Positions 24,080 through 37,307 of a DNA stretch of 64,000 nucleotides are shown here, in pieces. Numbering within the stretch: the first letter of the stretch is position 1; the number at the start of each line of letters is the position of its first letter. The notes under the pieces were generated by a model, which did not search any database, had not been told where the DNA came from, and saw only the letters and a program-made list of their open reading frames with translations. A program made the position numbers and the translations under genes. Source of the DNA: Saururus chinensis (lineage: Eukaryota; Streptophyta; Magnoliopsida; Piperales; Saururaceae); assembly GCA_035235625.1 (NCBI GenBank), contig CP141149.1, positions 33,535,753-33,599,752 on the forward strand. The letters run 5' to 3'.

Positions 24080-25766
24080 TATGTATGAGGCTAGGCTCAC
24101 GCCAAAGTGCATGAACCCCAAGTTCACCCAAATAAGGCTCTTTTATAGTATAAACTAACTGCATATCTACAAGATATAATACCTTGATGCTTACATTTTG
24201 TGAATGTTGTAGTTTTACTTTACAAGATTATAGCAGGGTTAAATACCAACCTAGGTGGGTGGATTTAAAAATCTTCCTTCTCATAAGACCATTTTTCATT
24301 GGTTTATTATGCCTTCTATATGGAAAAGTACCCGGGCTAATAAGTAACACCTTGTGCAACATTTACGTACTTGACTACTTGTATTTTGCTTTATATCTAA
24401 GCAGTTAAAAACACTAATTGCTTATCTACATTTTTGGATCTTGATGAGGCCACTTCTAGTTTTCGTTTCTATGTTTCCATATACTCTTCCCTTAGTGTAA
24501 CAAGAGTGTTTACAGGTAACAAGAATAAATTTTATGAATTATTTCTTATGTTTTAAATTAATTGCTCTATTTAGGAAAAAAATTATTCTATATTAATAAC
24601 TCTATTTTGCTAAATTTAAATAGTGGGTACTTAAAAAAGAGCATCACAAATTTTTTATTCTCTTAGATGTGGGTTTTACCATTCAGAAAAAAATATTATT
24701 TTTTTAAATATAACTATTAATATAAAAAAGCAAAAATATAGTATTATGCGTTCAAAACATACATGCCTTAAAATTTGTTTTAGAAGCATTGGCCCATGGC
24801 TCTCCTTTATTTTAGTAATTTATCCTTATTTTTACTATCAGCTCAATTGGGTGACTTACATGGTGACTTAGTAATCGAGTTATTTACCAATAGTTAATTC
24901 AGTTGGCTTACCTAAACATAGAAAGCAACTTAATTGGGTCCATTAAGAGACTCAAATTTTTACAAGTACTTACCTTTATAAGACGTAATATCAGCTCATT
25001 TTAAATAAGGGACCTTCTAGAGGCATGAAGCTTTGGGATCTCAATATTCTCAAAGCTACTGAATTTCTTTTGATTTTCAGCCCGGCTTGAATCTCCTTAT
25101 TTGGAACGGCCAGTGGCTTGGGAACCCATGCAGGGTTTTGTCCTTCACAATTTTGTGGGAAGATAAATGAGCCTTGTAAGTTATGCGTGAGAGCCTTTCA
25201 TTTATACGATTGACAGCCTATCCTAACTATCAAAACTCTTATACGTGGCTGAAATGCATGAAAAACTCTTCCAATTCAGTAACGGGTAGGATCCATCAGT
25301 ATTAAGGTTGAATTGAGAGGACAATGGTGGCAGTCGACATAGAAATGAACTTTAGTGATGGTGGCAATTTAGTGAAGGTTGAATTGACTGACAAAGTCGA
25401 CATATTTTATTCAACATTGCCATCAAATCCTCCTGACATGACGTGATGTATTATTGGCCTCAAAAAGTAAAATTATGACTTACAATTTCGAATAGCTGTC
25501 CGAATTCAAGTTGTCACCGGGAAAATATTTTACATTCCCTTGAAAACGAGTAAATTGTGATCCTTAGTTTTGGCTGTTAACCGGAAAAAGGTACTTGACC
25601 TCCTTGCAGCAGTGAGGGTGTTAAAACAATGGGTGTACAGGACAAGAAATGCAATATGAATGGCGGGTGCCCGGGGGCAGGTTGAGCGTTTCTCCTGGGC
25701 AATTGGCTTTCTTTCGGAAAACTTCCAAGCTTTGCAAATTCGTTCCTCCAGGCACGATCTTCTGAG
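24080..25766. other. Intergenic DNA and promoter side of the purine permease gene
   Basis: 24550-24760 resembles the AT-rich MITE at 37308-37512 (shared 'ttaaatagt..gtacttaaaaaa' and 'tttttttaaatataactattaa' words). The remainder shows no gene or repeat. The proximal promoter and 5' UTR are presumably within 25200-25766. Confidence 0.5.
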
Positions 25767-27871
25767 ATGGATGTCGAAGACCCGCAGCAGCCAACTATTT
25801 CTCAGGGTTAGTCACCTATTTCTACTCCTTGTCCCTCCCCCACATGTCTTTGTGCTTATGTCCTCTTTTCTGTTCATGTAATCTAATAGAGATTTTATCT
25901 ACTATTCACTTTCTGAACAATGTTCTACGACTGATGTTCTTATATTAGAATTTTGCTGTTTTCTAGAATCATTTCTGAGGTTCACTGGTGACAAGTTATG
26001 ACTTATGAGCTTGTCTAGACTTCATTTTCTCTTTAGAGTCCACTTCGCCGGATTGCAACTGGGATTTACTTGCATGCTAGAATTAGCACTTGGTTGATCT
26101 GTCTGCTATACCTTGTTTTCACATTTTGAAAGGAAAAAAACACTTCATCCTTGCTTGGAACCTTCGATTTTGAGGGGGGTAAAGATTGGGTGCTTGATGC
26201 TTTTCTCTGCACTTGGCTTTCATGTTCTCTGTTAACCGTACCATTTATTATCCTTTGATAATACACAACTTTGTTACCTTAATTTTTTCGCAGTTTACTT
26301 TATTTGTGTATTTTATAATTTTGAGGATGCTTCTAAGAATATTTCTTCTTTGTTGCAGTCTTATCTAACATGTTTTGTTCAGAAGCGTCATTCTTTTGAT
26401 ATTATATAAATGATTCAGAGCGCTAAGTTAATTTGGTATTGGAACGCCGTGAGAGGTGCGTTTCATTGCCGAAATTACAAACTGGAAATTTGTATACCTG
26501 TTCCTTTGTCGGAACTGAACTTTTGCCAAGGCGAGCAGTGCATTCTTACGCGTGGTAGGCCTGTACTAGAGGCCTGAAACATAATCCATCACCTTGTTCA
26601 ATATACAGAAAATATACAGATAAATTTCTGACTCAGGCAGATTTTATGGAGCTCCAATTCAATTAGCAGTTGTAGTTCGACTGTTTGGACACTGTGCTCT
26701 CCTCAGCTGTTTGTCGAAATGTTGCAACCGATTCAATCTAAGTGGATTTCTTCTGTTTGTGAATATATATATATACTCCTTGGCAACTCTTATTCTGTTA
26801 TCTTTTCTTCCAGCACCAGCTGCGAAGGCATCAGGGCCAGGAAAGTTGTTGCAGCAGCACGTGGCCAAACTTGCTACTCAGGCACGGGTGATGTACGCAA
26901 GCAAGCCCATTTCTCACTGGGTCTTATTACTACTAAGCAGTGGGGCAATGCTCATTGCATTCCCTGCATCAAGCCTCATATCACGTCTCTACTTTGACAA
27001 TGGTGGGAAGAGTAAGTGGATCATATCATGGGTTGCAGTTGCAGGCTGGCCTCTGTCTGCCCTCTTTTTAATCCCGTTATATTTTGTTAATAGCGTATCA
27101 CCCACACCCTTAACTCTGAACCTTATTCTTTCTTACATAGTGTTAGGATTCCTCTCTGCTGCTGATAACCTCATGTACGCTTGGGCATATGCATATCTCT
27201 CTGCCTCCACTGCTTCTCTACTTGCATCTTCCTCCCTCGTTTTCTCTTCATTGTTTGGCTACATAATCGTCAAAAACAAAATTTATACCTCCACTATTAA
27301 TGCCGTTGTGATCATCACAGCAGCTGTAGTAATCATAGCATTGGATTCGAGTTCAGACAGGTATAAAGGCATTACTAGTGCCCAATACACAATGGGATTC
27401 ATCTGGGATGTGCTGGGCTCTGCTCTCCATGGCCTAATATTTGCACTTTCTGAGTTAGTATTTTTGAGACTATTAGGCAGGCGATCCTTCCATGTAGTAC
27501 TTGAACAACAAGTCACGGTCTCTCTGTTCGCATTTGTTTTTACTAGTATTGGGCTTATCGTGAATAAGGATTTCCAGGGTATGAAAAGTGAGGCTAGTTC
27601 GTTTAAGAGCGGAGAAGTTTCATATTATATGGTAATCTTGTGGGGTGCCATTACGTTTCAACTTGGAATTTTGGGTAGTACTGCTGTTTTGTATTTGACT
27701 TCAACCATACTAGCTGGTGTTCTTAATGCTGTGCGAGTTCCACTCACCAGTGTTGCAGCTGTAGTTCTATTTCATGATCCCATGAGCGGTTTCAAGATCC
27801 TCTCCCTAATTCTCACTGTGTGGGGCTTCGGGTCTTACATTTATGGGCATTCAGCAACTGAAGCCTCCTAA
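25767..27871 (+). CDS. Purine permease (PUP family) transporter
   Basis: Two exons (25767-25806 and 26814-27871, donor GG|GTTAGT, acceptor TTCCAG) give 365 residues, normal for the family. PUPs are plasma- or organelle-membrane proton symporters of the drug/metabolite transporter superfamily that carry purines, cytokinins or related compounds. The short hydrophilic N-terminus MDVEDPQQPTISQ precedes about ten hydrophobic segments, the first two at about residues 50-74 and 82-104. PUP-typical sequence includes LTLNLILSYIVLGFLSAADN, YAYLSASTASLL, LFGYIIVKNKI and the end segment SGFKILSLILTVWGFGSYIYG. Exon 1 supplies only 13 residues. It was chosen because an upstream ATG (25660) is in another frame and the first codons match PUP N-termini. 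Substrate cannot be read from sequence. Confidence 0.9.
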
Positions 27872-28056
27872 GGACAAATTATCTTTTATGAGGTTTTCTA
27901 CATGAGGCCTGATTGGATATTATTCAATTGGGGGCAATGTCGAGTCGTATTCATTATCCCTTGTAGTTTTATGTACGATGTCAATTTTTAAATTGGGAAG
28001 GCTGTTTTATCTTATTTGAAGTTTTGGACTGGGGTAGAAGAGCATAAGTTGAATGG

Positions 28057-28205
28057 AAGGCTTAAAAACAGTTTATTTGATTGCGATGTACACCCAATAA
28101 ATTTACCCAACAAACCCTCGGTTTTGGTTGAGTATAATTGGAGACTTAAAAATAGTTTATTTGATAGTGATTTACACTTAATGAATCTGCCCAACAAATC
28201 TTTCT
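28057..28205 (+). repeat. 84-bp tandem duplication downstream of the purine permease gene
   Basis: Two imperfect copies start CTTAAAAACAGTTTATTTGA (28061) and CTTAAAAATAGTTTATTTGA (28145). Both continue with 'ttacac..aat.aat.t.cccaacaaa'. Confidence 0.85.
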
Positions 28206-28211
28206 GGGTTT

Positions 28212-28423
28212 GGAAGTATTTTTAGGCTCCGCGCTTAGCGTAATGAACGCCTGGGAGTCGTTCATTTTTAAGATCAACGGTGCATACGGTGGCGCACGTT
28301 AGTACATGTAATACTTGCGCTAATATGCATTATCATGTGCGCCGTCAATCTTGGAAATGAACTCCTCTTAGGCATTCCTTACGCTTGGCTCACGCTAAGT
28401 GCAGAGCATAAAAAACTCTTCCC
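28212..28423. mobile_element. hAT-like MITE, TSD CTGGGTTT
   Basis: Inverted arms of about 80 bases: left GGAAGTATTTTTAGGCTC and right GAGCATAAAAAACTCTTCCC. CTGGGTTT flanks both ends (28204-28211 and 28424-28431), an 8-bp target duplication. Inner words AAGATCAACGGTGCATAC and GTGCGCCGTCAATCTTGG tie it to the copies at 13067 and 20365. Confidence 0.85.
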
Positions 28424-28431
28424 CTGGGTTT

Positions 28432-29660
28432 TAGCTAGGTAGAACACTTTGGTATAATACAAGCTCAATTAAGCCCACATGTACTATGTAACTAAGGGGT
28501 TGTTTGTATATGAAATTTATATAATATTTCATCAATTTAGCTTCATTTTTGGTTCGAATTATTAGAATTATGTTTGTGCGTAGAAGATAGATAGAATTAA
28601 AAATTTCGTCCGGAAATTGATTCCAAGCCGTTTCGACGCATAATTAACCAGAATCAACTAATGAGGTGATTTTATCAATTTCGGCTGCCAAGCCTCTATT
28701 TTGAAATTATAGATTTCTTTATTATCTAACAGTTACCTCTTATATCTACTTGAACCTCAAAAAATATACTATATAATTAGGGTTTAGTTTAATAGTTCAA
28801 AATTACTTATCTTTATGGGATTTTATTTAATAAAATTTAAATTTAAGAGCATAATAATATTAAAAATGTGCATATCTAAGTTTGAAAAAGAAAGTTAAAT
28901 TATTTTAAAATTTTAAAATTAAGTTTAACGCGATATCTAAATTTATTCTAAAAATTTTTATTACTAACCTTAATTCACATTAGGTAATTTCAAAAAATTT
29001 AACTTATGTTTCTTAATAATCTAACACTCAAAGTGCCCCAAAAACTCACTTTGTGTAAATTTGTTGACTACTGTGTTCGGTTAATATCATTTTTCTTATT
29101 TGACATGCCCGTAATAATCACCACCACATCACATCAGTGCACCACAAACTCCAACTCCAGACGACCTCCTTAGTCCTCAGCAATCGGCTGACGGCAACCG
29201 GGCACCAACCCACCCAAAGGTGGCCCGGGCACCAAAGACAAACCCTTGGATGCGCAAGGGGAACAAATGCCACTATGAACTTGCTCAGGGACACTCTAAG
29301 GGGAGGGCCACTACTACACAAACATGTAGGGGAGACAATCACCGTAGAACAAAGGAGCACACAAGGGGAAAGGGTCATTGGAGAGAAGCCGAAAAAAGGG
29401 GCCAGACATGGAGGAAGGAGGGAAAAGATGAAGTGGAGATGAGGCTAGGGTTCTTATTTAAGGTCTTAAAAACCTGTGTGCCCCCCTGATTTATAGGCGT
29501 CAGACAAATTTGCTTGCTTGCACAGCCCAAAGCGTTCTGTGCACATGCATCCGTGTGCGCTGTGTGCATAAAGGGCAGTCATTCATTTTTATCTATAATT
29601 TAAAACAATCTAATAGTGGAAAATGGGGCCCATAGTCACCCTTGCATCTGCGTTTCAAAA
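28432..29660. other. Intergenic DNA, no gene supported
   Basis: Mostly AT-rich. 29110-29580 is less AT-rich and opens frames on both strands (for example 29137-29442), but none shows family motifs or splice logic, so I do not call a gene. Confidence 0.5.
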
Positions 29661-29820
29661 GAGTAGTGCTATTTTGACGTGAAAATTCTCTACGTCAAAA
29701 TGCTACTTTATCTCTCCCCCACTATTGATGAGTGGAGCCTATTTTTGTAGGCCCCACTCATCAATGGTGGGGAGAGATGGTGTTTTGACGTGAGATTCTT
29801 CACGTCAAGAAAGCATTTTT
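29661..29820. mobile_element. Mutator-like MITE with 10-bp TSD CGTTTCAAAA
   Basis: Arms of about 75 bases are inverted: left AGTGCTATTTTGACGTGAAA and right ..TTCACGTCAAGAAAGCATTT. Further in, both arms carry TCTCTCCCC and ATTGATGAGTGG. CGTTTCAAAA occurs immediately outside on both sides (29651-29660 and 29821-29830), a length typical of Mutator-family target duplications (9-11 bp). Each arm contains a TGACGT/ACGTCA pair. Non-coding. Confidence 0.82.
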
Positions 29821-29830
29821 CGTTTCAAAA

Positions 29831-30649
29831 ATAGATATAGTTACCAGAAGTTATTCCAGTTATTTCATCCATATTCATGTCGGGTATTGCCTATTTCATT
29901 GAAAAATACAGCAAGAAGGGAAATAATCTCCCCCATGCTTTAGTCCTTTCCTTGAGCAACACAATAATGAATGCCTGTTGGAGCTTATGCACGGGTTCCA
30001 TGTATGAGAGAACTACAGCAATTAAGGTTGAGAGCTTCATCAAAATTGATTGCGCAGTTGAACACGCACTTATTCTTTCGTTTATGTTTTAACTTTTGAA
30101 CGATAAATCAAAGTGCATGAGCAATAACATCTTCGTGATGACAAATAGTTAAGAACTATAGCCACGTAATCGATATCGTTATCCAACACTTAAATCAACA
30201 TTAGCACATCAATGAACGCATTTAAAACTGCAGGCTTATCAGTGTTAACCAGTCATTGGGTAACTATGTTTAAGTGCTAATCAGTGTTCTTTGCATAATC
30301 CTCTCTTCAACATAATGGCAGCTGCTGCAACCCAAATGGATCTCTTCACTGTCAAATTCCTTTTCACACGATATACTAATAAAACATCATGTGCATAATT
30401 TGCAAAATGGGCACCACCTAAGAGGTCCACCTTGTATGTCTCACGTTACGCAAATAACAGAATAAAGTAGACAAAAAAAACTTTAACAAAACGCACATAT
30501 TGTCCTCATTCACTTTGATAAAGGTCCACAGTCAGAATTCCACTAGTAAAGATTCAGAATTCCACTAGTAAAGACTATCTCGTAGGCAAGTGGTGTTGGG
30601 GAGTCCAAGAAGGGACGCTCTACCCATACATTAACAAAAGGAAAAGAAA
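29831..30649. other. Intergenic DNA and 3' side of the chorismate mutase gene
   Basis: No gene is supported. A 22-base direct duplication (TCAGAATTCCACTAGTAAAG) sits at 30533-30575. Confidence 0.5.
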
Positions 30650-32580
30650 TTAATCCAGACGGCGAAGAAGGTACTCAACCTGAACGAACTTCGTGAACGG
30701 CATCACCCACTTCCCATAAAGGAGGGAAACCACCGTTGGATCAATCTTATACTTGCCATCGCCCTTGTCATCGAGATTTACTTCCTGCCCAAACACCATC
30801 ACCTTTTTTTCTACTCTCCTTTTCACCATTTCTTCAACACTTTCAAATGTTAAAAGTTTCATTAGAGCATCTCTATCCTACAATCACAAAACAAATGGTC
30901 AAACTTGGTAAGCGCTCCATAATTCTATTTTATGTAATAAGATACACGGGCACATATGTGTCGACCTGAGCTTGAATGGCAGGACTATAATCTTGCTGGG
31001 CTTCTCTGAATTTAACCTCAGCTACAAACATCCCATAATGAATTCTTCTGGAAAGAGCCTGTGCACAACATTTGTATAAAGCAAGGTAGAGAAGAAAAAT
31101 ATTTGTATGACTGGAAGGCATTATCTTTTCTGTTCATTTCATCAAGAAAATTTGAATATGTTGACCTGCAAACAAACAAGATCACATGCTGCAGTTGATG
31201 CGTAGTTGCCATCATCCCCTGTGGTACAAAATGAAGGAAGTAATTTATGGACATACATATCCCATATTGTCTGATTTATGTTGATGGAGGCAGCTGCAGA
31301 GTGCAACACCTACAGTCGAATTCGCAAAATGACGATTTCCAGATTCTCTAGAGAAGAAAAAAAAAGGATAAATAAATGTGGAGGTAATTTTACTTTTGGG
31401 TAGTTGTGGGGAGGCAAGAGCGATGATGGCAAAGCATCCGGGAAAAAAGCGTGTTCCTCTGGGTTTCCATATCGACCAGCCTGTTGAAATTGATTTATCT
31501 ATACTTTAGTCTGAATTGGTACAAACATGTATTTCCATCTTGAACAATGTCATAAAGACGTTTGCTAACTTGTCTTTCAGGCAATTTGCACTTTTGTAAA
31601 TATAGTTTCACTACTCATTCCCGTTCTCTTTCAAAATCAAGGCATGCATCTAGATGCTGACAATTTTTAAACAGCTACCAGGTGATGAGATCTACACCTA
31701 TAAGCTTAGCAGCAGGTAAACAACAAAGATAACACTATGCAACCAGTATTACATATCGGTCGGTACACTATAGAACATAGGAGTACTACAAATATAGAGC
31801 AAGTAACCTGAAGAAACAAACAGAGAAAAAATAAATGATACTTATTAACATTATAGCCACTTACACAGCCCAGACACTAGAATCAAAATCTAGTACAAAT
31901 TTATAGATTGTCCATACTCCACCGAACATAATTACCTGCATCTGACAATAAACAATGAACTAACCATCCAATATGTCACCTTCTTTTAGGCTAATCAATT
32001 TGTCCCCATAATAACTATCAAAGAAACTATTATTTGACAATATAAGGAAAAAGCAAAAAAATACCACGAAAAGGAGATGCAAAATGGAATATCATTAAGC
32101 AGAGACAGGAGTAGAATACCCAGAGAACACTAAAGTTTTTGATGTAGATTAAATCAATATCACACCCCATTTAAAAAATGCGTCACCTTTGTTCTACTTT
32201 TGAGGATTGAGATTAGAGAAAAAAATTGTGCTGACCTTTGCTTGAGTAGCTTCCGTTTCTTTGACAACGAACTCGAGCAAGGAGCCCGAGAAGGCGCCAG
32301 CTCCAGGGAACGCGTCATCATACACAGAAGAATTGAGCGGATATCTTGCCCGCTCGAAGAGACTAAAGATGATGGTGTCTTCCATCCAGATCAAGGCCTT
32401 TCGTACGGAGTCCAGGGTGAGAGGACTGGGGTCCTCGTCCAAACTGCAGTCACAAGAAACAAAACTCAAAACCCACTTGAGAATAACCATTTGGCAACTG
32501 AACATGGAAAGACATGCGTAAATGGGATGAATTAGAAGGAGGGACCTCGCCGGGGGTAATCCTGAAAACGAAGCAGCCAT
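30650..32580 (-). CDS. Chorismate mutase, plant CM2-type
   Basis: Six exons on the minus strand give 264 residues: 32580-32546, 32443-32236, 31480-31394, 31309-31166, 31058-30966, 30877-30650. All use GT-AG and are in frame. The enzyme converts chorismate to prephenate, the committed step to Phe and Tyr. It is an all-helical AroQ-type fold. Residues equivalent to yeast catalytic Arg16, Arg157, Lys168 and Glu198 are R26, R163, K174 and E204. It ends VEYLLRRLD, as family members do. No transit peptide: the short N-terminus (MAASFSGLPPAS) and length match the cytosolic CM2 class. The effector-site motif reads NYAS (A147) where regulated CM1 has Gly, so it is probably insensitive to Trp/Tyr (inference). 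Oddities are W31 for the usual Arg and M168 for Lys. The first intron (32545-32444) is a multiple of three and open, so retention would also read through. Confidence 0.92.
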
Positions 32581-35500
32581 GGTAGGAAGAAGACTTGGAT
32601 ACAAGCGGGAGTGAAGATTTGGAAGAAATAAAAAAGGGCAAGGAAGAGAGTAAGGCGGTTGCCCGACGTTTGGGTTTGAAGGGATGGAAGAAGAGCGACG
32701 CGAATGGGCGATGATGGCAGGTGAGCAGACGAAGAAATAAAGCAAGGACGCGGCAGAATTTTGGTCGGGTAGAATAGAACGATGCTGTACAGACCCTTTT
32801 TTTTTTTCGCACTATACTATCTTTTTTTCTTCTATTTCCCTTATTTCTTTTGGTGATTTCGACTCGGACAAGACATCTGGTGGCCAGCGATTAGAGGCCA
32901 TAGCCAAATCCAAATCTGCCTGTGGCCACTGGAGTTGCCGGCCAGCGGCCAGATTTACGGTGGCTCCAGCGGCTAAATCTAGTTGCTAGCTTGCGGCTCT
33001 AAGTAACGTGAGGCTACGAGCAGATCTGGCCATCATCGTCAGCTGCACAAGTAGCCAACCAGGGTATCTGGCCGCCAGTGCTTAGTGTAGCCATGATCAG
33101 CCATCGCGGCCGCTCATTGTAGAGGTCATTGGTATCAGTTTCAATGTCAGTATCAGAAAAAGAGAAAAAAATAATAATAAAAAAAAAATATGGTAAAAAA
33201 GGGGTATAAAATTTTTTAATAAAAATTAGTGGGGTAAAAAATAATAGGGTTCTTAGCTTGACCGGTTCTACGACCCGAGCCCCGTTACTGTCACATAGGT
33301 CTCCAAACAAAGTACATAAATGCAAGTTGCCCACTCGCCTTGTATATCATGGTCATGACGGGGCTTTGGTCACTGAGTTGGTCCCAAAAAAGTTGTCATT
33401 TTTAATTTCTAATTTCTAATTTCCTATGCACTTTATGGGAGACGTACCAAAAAAAGGGTAAAATTTGAGAAAAAAATGGTAAAAGTATAATAAAATTAAA
33501 AAATATATACAAAATGTAATATGAAAGGATTATGTAACCTAGAATACTAAAAAAAGATATCTTTTTCTTAAAAATAGTATATTGAAAAATAATAATTCAA
33601 TTATTATAAATTTAGATAAGATTAGTAGGTAAAAAATATTATTAGAGTGCACATTAGTTAATTAGAGCCAATATATTATAAAAAAAAAAGTCAAATGACA
33701 CTATAATAAAATATGAGTATAATATATATTTTAAATGTAAAGTACCAAAAAAACATAAAATTATATTTTTTAAAATGTAAATGATACAATATTTTTTATG
33801 ATGAGATGAAAAAACGTGAAGTACACATAAAATGCATATTATACCTTTTTTTTTTGTCATTTAGCTATGCACCCCCTAATGCCCGAGTATTGTTTGTTTA
33901 TATTTCTCCTAAAAGTCTTACATGGTATTTGATACTCCTCCATCCTAAATTATTAGTTACATTTGGTTTTTTTAAATTAATTTATTTTAAAAACTTAAAA
34001 GTTACTAAAGGTACATGATTATTCACACTTTGAATTTTTCATGACCCCCCCAAAGAAAGTGAAAAAAATACCCCTCCCACCTTCCTCCATGTTTCCTTAT
34101 TATTTTACTCATATTTCTCCCAATACACGAACCCCACCCCCTATTCCAAAAATAACCTTTTTTAACTCAGATGACAACTACAGCAAAGACTTCGACATCC
34201 TCTTTCCCCTCTTTTTTTTAGATTATATAGCGATTACAAGCCAGCTTAGCGGCTAGTTGGCTGCAGTGCTTTGCTTGCAGAGTTTTGGGCTATAGAGTAA
34301 GTTACGACATTTTTGGCCATGAGTAGATTACGACTCTTCTAGCCTCGACCATGCACATGCTAGGGCTAGCCATGGTGGTTGCGGCCAATCAAATTTGGGC
34401 CTAAAGAGGAGGGGGGAAGAGAGGATGAGCCGAGGAGGTGGGGCGGAGTTCGGGTCACTGGTAGCGGTGACATCATCGGCCAATGCCAAAGAAGGAGTAG
34501 AGAAGCTAGGGTAAATTTTTTTTAATGGTAAAAAATAAGTAAAAAATTATAGTAGGTAGATATGGGGTAAATAAAAAATAGGGGATAATAAAAACCGGGG
34601 GTGTAAGTAACCACGTTCTCAATCTATTTAATGGGTTTTAGTGGGACAGACTAAGTCCCAGTAAACTTTATCGGAGGCCCAAGACCTATTATGTCCAACT
34701 TAAAACCTAGTTGTCTAATTGGGGTTTTGGAAGGAGAAAGAACATTTCCCTGCGAGGCTCATGATCTGTGAGGCTCATGATCTGTTGAATGCTACACAAC
34801 TAATCCAATACGGTAGTAGGTGTTTCAATAGATTGTGTGGGGTCAATAATAGCTTTCATTTTTTTGTTAATTTGACAGCTTTTATTGTTGCACAAGTAAT
34901 ATTTTATGGAAAAAAGCGTAATTTAACATTTCAAGGGGGCAAGTAACTTGTTTCCATTATGAGCTAAGATCAATGCATCGAAAAATAAGGCCTTTACATA
35001 TACTCAATTTTGTTACCGACCTCTTAATGTAGAAGTCCATATTTAGTTGATGGACAACCATGAAAGTTCATCTTGATGCGTTTGTGTTTCTCACAAAATT
35101 TTAATTTTAAAGATTTATGAATCATACTCACTTTTTTTTTGTTAAATTTACTCAAAGGTAGTTGAATAAATTAAACACAAAGGCTCTCAATTTTTCCTTT
35201 AAAAATATTATTATTTTTCCTTTAATTTCGTCCTCAATAGGTCTTTAAAATAGTAGTATGTCAGTTTAGGTTTTAAACTCTTCTTAGAATGACCTATTTC
35301 AAGCAACTCTTATTTAAATGACCTATTTTAAGCAACTATATTACCATGCTATTGATAGTTCCCTATTATACCTTTAAAATTCTAGTGTTAAATTAATTGA
35401 TTTGACAATGCAAAAGATTGTTTGACAAAATTCATTATAATACATCTTTTTTACTAGACAATTGACCATTTAATGTTATGGAAAAATTTTCAAAAAATAT

Positions 35501-37307
35501 TCTAAGATTGATTGATCATTAGTTTAAAGCCAATCGATCACATATGAACTTTTTTTTATTTTTTATTAATTTTTTTCTATTTCTATTAAGAACCTAGGTT
35601 GTTGAGATAATGTGTGCAATATTTACCTCTTTTTATTCACATTTCAATCACTCTAATTAAGATTTCCAGCTTGAATATTTAGAAAACATCTACTCATATA
35701 TATTTTCAAGATGTGTTCCACAAGGATTGCCTTCACAGCCTAATCGCCTCCCAAAGCTATGAGGAAGCTCCATAAATACAATGTCACAAGCTAGCAGATA
35801 AAAAAGGGGAGACAACCATGTGCCGGTGCTATAGTGGAGGTGAAAAGTTGCTGGCATCTTAGGTCCTCTACCCACCACTCCAAATGAAATATGGGGCATG
35901 TCCATAGCACAACATGGACCTTTACGAGAAGCATGGGGCACGTCCATGGCACAACATGGACCTTTACCAAGAACCGCAGTAGAGTAGAAGGCATGCCCAT
36001 GCTACCAACGAACAGACAACATACAACCATCTCTCGCTGAATCGCATATATGCATGTCAAAAAGGACGGGAGGTGCGATAACCACTGGACACAAAAAATA
36101 CACTAAAGGAGAATATATCTTTACAACAAGCAGAAGAATAGTTGTACAGGAGAAGATCGAATAAGTTTTGGGAAAAGAAGACGAAGGAAGACAAAATCAG
36201 TTACACAGAGAGTCAGAGACAGAGGGAACAAAAAAAGGGGAAGACAAAATAAATCGAAAGTATCAAGGCCGAATTTGGAGGAAGGGAAGGAAATGAGAGA
36301 AGAAAGAGAGGCCCGGCTGAGCAACACTCGAGCAAGCAACTCTCAAGCCATGATGATTCTCCCTGAATTGCCCAGATCTCGTCTGGTGGGCTCCAGAGCC
36401 TTTTGTATGTAATGGCCATGCATATTACGGAAAGTTGTTGCTTTATTTTCATTTCAAATATTAATACCGAGAAAATACGTACTCATTTCCAATTTATAGT
36501 TACATAAATAATATTCTCTTATAGGGTCAGCATAATTTTTAAGAAAACGTCAATGGCTGCTGGCCTGTTTATTAAGTTAAAAAGGTATGTTACAAAGAAA
36601 TTATTGTCAGCTGTATATCCCCGTCTAAGGGTCATTCAACCAAACAAAACTTTGAATATCTAATTAATTTCCCTTTTAAAGCCATTTTCCCTCTCCCATA
36701 GTTTACTTAACAACAAAATGGATTCATCTTGATTTGTAAATAAAAATCAATGACAAACTACACGCTGGCCACAATGAGGCCTCATGCCTGTACAAGGCAG
36801 CGGCCCTCATGCCAGTACAAAGCAAGGGCCCTACGCTTTTTTATCATGGAGAGTGTTTTGTGAGCATGGGCAAACGTGGTTAACAGTAGACTATTTATCT
36901 TACGCCCTTAGTACACTAAGGCAGCACGCATCTACGCCCTCGTAGCGGTGAGCATGCTAGACGCCTTCTATTCCCAAGTTAGGTATAAAAATGCGGGTTA
37001 GGGCAGTCAATTGCCCCAATTTTAAGTATAAAAAATATTATTTTAACTTTTCAATAATCCCACATAATAGGAAAATAAAAATAAAATATATTTTATAAAA
37101 ATTTAAGAAATAGGATCTACCCAGCTTCAGTCCTATTCCTAATTCAAGCAACCAGACCCAAGGGCTCTAATTACACGTCAATAATACCCTCTTCAATATA
37201 CAATCATTATAATATCCAAGTAACACCTTTTTTTAACCATTTGAAGTCAGTAGTATAAATCTTACACCTCTATTTTTACGTATTGTATGTAAACTCTATA
37301 ATAATAT
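32581..37307. other. Intergenic DNA, AT-rich, no gene supported
   Basis: 32581 to about 32900 is the chorismate mutase promoter side. The rest has many overlapping short frames without family features. Small direct duplications lie at 34757-34788 (GAGGCTCATGATCTGTG), 35890-35970 (about 47-base unit with GCACAACATGGACCTTTAC) and 36778-36830 (GGCCCTCATGCC.GTACAA). 33930-34020 resembles half of a Stowaway-like MITE (CTCCTCCATCCTAAATTA). No intact transposon was found. Confidence 0.5.

Noticed and set aside
32450..32812. Minus-strand frame upstream of chorismate mutase as a chloroplast transit peptide
   Set aside because: It is in a different frame from the enzyme. The in-frame start with the first exon at 32580 gives a length and N-terminus typical of the CM2 class.
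35690..36060. Minus-strand frames of 85-89 residues
   Set aside because: They span a local 47-base duplication and show no homologous family; likely chance.
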